DNA of 64,000 nucleotides, from the NCBI RefSeq assembly GCF_002150505.1, contig NZ_MSSV01000020.1:30467-94466 (forward strand), in the 5' to 3' direction. A model generated the notes under the pieces. That model was not told the DNA's origin, ran no database searches, and saw only the letters and a list, made by a program, of their open reading frames with translations. This document shows positions 63,023-64,000 of the stretch, in pieces. Position 1 is the stretch's first letter. Every line of letters starts with the position of its first letter. This DNA is from Algoriphagus ratkowskyi (GTDB taxonomy: Bacteria > Bacteroidota > Bacteroidia > Cytophagales > Cyclobacteriaceae). Made by a program: the position numbers and the translations under genes.

Positions 63023-64000
63023 ATGGGAAAAATTTTACTTAAGTCACTTCAAGCCCTATTTATGGGGGCATTCCTAACACTAGCCTTCGCTAGTTGGAAC
63101 ACGGCACTGGGACAGGCCACGGTCACTACGGACAAGGATGATTACGCTCCTGGTGAATATGTCATTATCACAGGAACAGGCTGGGAGCCTGGAGAACGGG
63201 TGGACTTCACCTTTGTTGAAACACCTAAACCTGAATCCTGTGTTAACTCACATGATAATTTTGCTACCGCAGATGCGAGTGGTAATATCTATTATGATGG
63301 GTTTTTGATAAAGATTAATCACTTGGGAGTTCACTTTGTATTGACTGCTACAGGCCAGGTTTCTGGGAGAGTTGCTGTGACGGAGTTTACGGATGCGAAT
63401 GTAAAATTTTCAACTACAGGACTTCCTCCAAATGTTAATGTAACAGTTTCATATTCTGGATTTTCACCTCCCTCTCCAGGATCTGCAATATCAAGTTCTG
63501 TTACTTTCTCCACTGGTGGAGGAGGTAATGGAGCTAGTGGAAACATTGCTTTGATTGGAAATTTGAATTTTCAATTCCCAAATACAATTACTGTTTTAAC
63601 AACTGTTTATACTTTAGTTAGTACATCTCCTACTTCACCAGCAACAATTCCAGCAACTGGTACTTTTGGAATAGAAGCAACTTATATCGTGGGCAAAGGG
63701 GCATCGACGATATCTGTTAATGCCGTAGGGCCGTTTACTTATAATTCCAATCCTCAAGGACCGGATGCAGTTACAAAATCAGGATCTACCGGATCAGTGA
63801 CCTTCAGTTATGTTGGTGTATCTCCAACTACTTATGCTGCAAGTGCAACAAAGCCAACAAATGCAGGAAGCTATCAAGTGACTGCAACGCTAGCTTCTGA
63901 TGCTAATTATAATGGCGCAGTTTCAGCACCATTGGCGTTTAGTATTGGCAAAGCAGCTTCAGTTACAACGGTAACAATCACAGGTGCTCCGTTCACTTAT
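63023..64000 (+). CDS. MBG-repeat surface protein (5' part, runs off window end)
   Basis: The frame opens at ATG 63023 and is still open at 64000, giving 326 visible residues. A signal peptide (to about residue 35, ending LGQATV) is followed by a bacterial Ig-like segment with DYAPGEYVIITGTGW. From about residue 225 an MBG-type repeat begins: STISVNAVGPFTYN, PKSGSTGSVTFSYVGV-like text, PTNAGSYQVTATLASDANYNGA and FSIGKA, and the next unit starts VTITGAPFTY at the window edge. MBG repeats build long extracellular stalks of adhesins, often with a type IX secretion C-terminus that lies outside the window. Confidence 0.8.
   Translation, partial: MGKILLKSLQALFMGAFLTLAFASWNTALGQATVTTDKDDYAPGEYVIITGTGWEPGERVDFTFVETPKPESCVNSHDNFATADASGNIYYDGFLIKINHLGVHFVLTATGQVSGRVAVTEFTDANVKFSTTGLPPNVNVTVSYSGFSPPSPGSAISSSVTFSTGGGGNGASGNIALIGNLNFQFPNTITVLTTVYTLVSTSPTSPATIPATGTFGIEATYIVGKGASTISVNAVGPFTYNSNPQGPDAVTKSGSTGSVTFSYVGVSPTTYAASATKPTNAGSYQVTATLASDANYNGAVSAPLAFSIGKAASVTTVTITGAPFTY

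Noticed and set aside
63700..64000. Repeated pattern near the window end as a CRISPR array
   Set aside because: Translation shows MBG protein repeats in an open frame; no short direct repeats with unique spacers. No CRISPR array or cas gene is visible in the window.

Overview
The window reads as a chromosomal segment of a Bacteroidota bacterium, most likely an aerobic environmental member of the Cytophagales (Cyclobacteriaceae/Algoriphagus-like; this rank is inference). The basis is a SusC/SusD outer-membrane pair, a hybrid two-component sensor with Reg_prop/Y_Y_Y/AraC domains, CtlX-type amidinotransferase, lipoproteins, TAT-exported oxidoreductases, MBG-repeat surface protein and low-to-moderate GC. 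There is one tRNA (Asn, GUU), no rRNA and no CRISPR array.

Layout. 1-4.7 kb: the start of an ABC ATPase, a 614-aa protein ending in a Mrr-like PD-(D/E)XK nuclease domain, an NAD(P)-binding protein and a DUF1460 amidase-like protein. 5.1-13.5 kb: an AT-rich four-gene operon of lipoprotein, membrane-anchored von Willebrand A (vWA) protein, tubulin/FtsZ-like GTPase and a membrane protein with a cryptic papain-like domain. An almost identical 18-bp dyad stands before this operon and before the nuclease gene. 13.5-14.4 kb: gene remnants and a structured repeat. 14.5-16.7 kb: secreted DNase-I-fold and metallophosphoesterase proteins. 17.1-18.8 kb: a three-gene HipB/HipS/HipT toxin-antitoxin module. 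18.8-21.1 kb: a kinase/phospho-lyase fusion.

22-41.2 kb is a polysaccharide-utilisation locus: SusC, SusD, GH16, a frameshifted GH20, a second GH20, the hybrid sensor-regulator, a NanM-like sialic acid epimerase, a GH33 sialidase and a GH27 enzyme. Together these would trim sialic acid, hexosamine and alpha-galactosyl or GalNAc ends from animal-type glycoconjugates and import the products. A shared 31-bp motif lies upstream of susC and of the regulator gene.

41.3-42 kb holds tRNA-Asn next to a decayed partial copy of its own 3' end. 42-48.7 kb: a TAT-exported Gfo/Idh/MocA protein, a two-subunit molybdenum hydroxylase, small proteins and ctlX. 48.6-50 kb: a REP-associated transposase module between 271-bp direct repeats that duplicate the ctlX and purB 3' ends. 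50-56 kb: purB and housekeeping or metabolic genes. 56.3-61.7 kb: a 1796-aa protein joining two alpha/beta-hydrolase-like regions, a CHAT (caspase-like) protease and a helical tail, a strong candidate for a conflict or defence effector. The window closes with a GNAT gene and the 5' part of an MBG-repeat surface protein.

The best candidates for undescribed biology are the tubulin-like/vWA/papain-like operon with its shared dyad, and the double-hydrolase CHAT protein.
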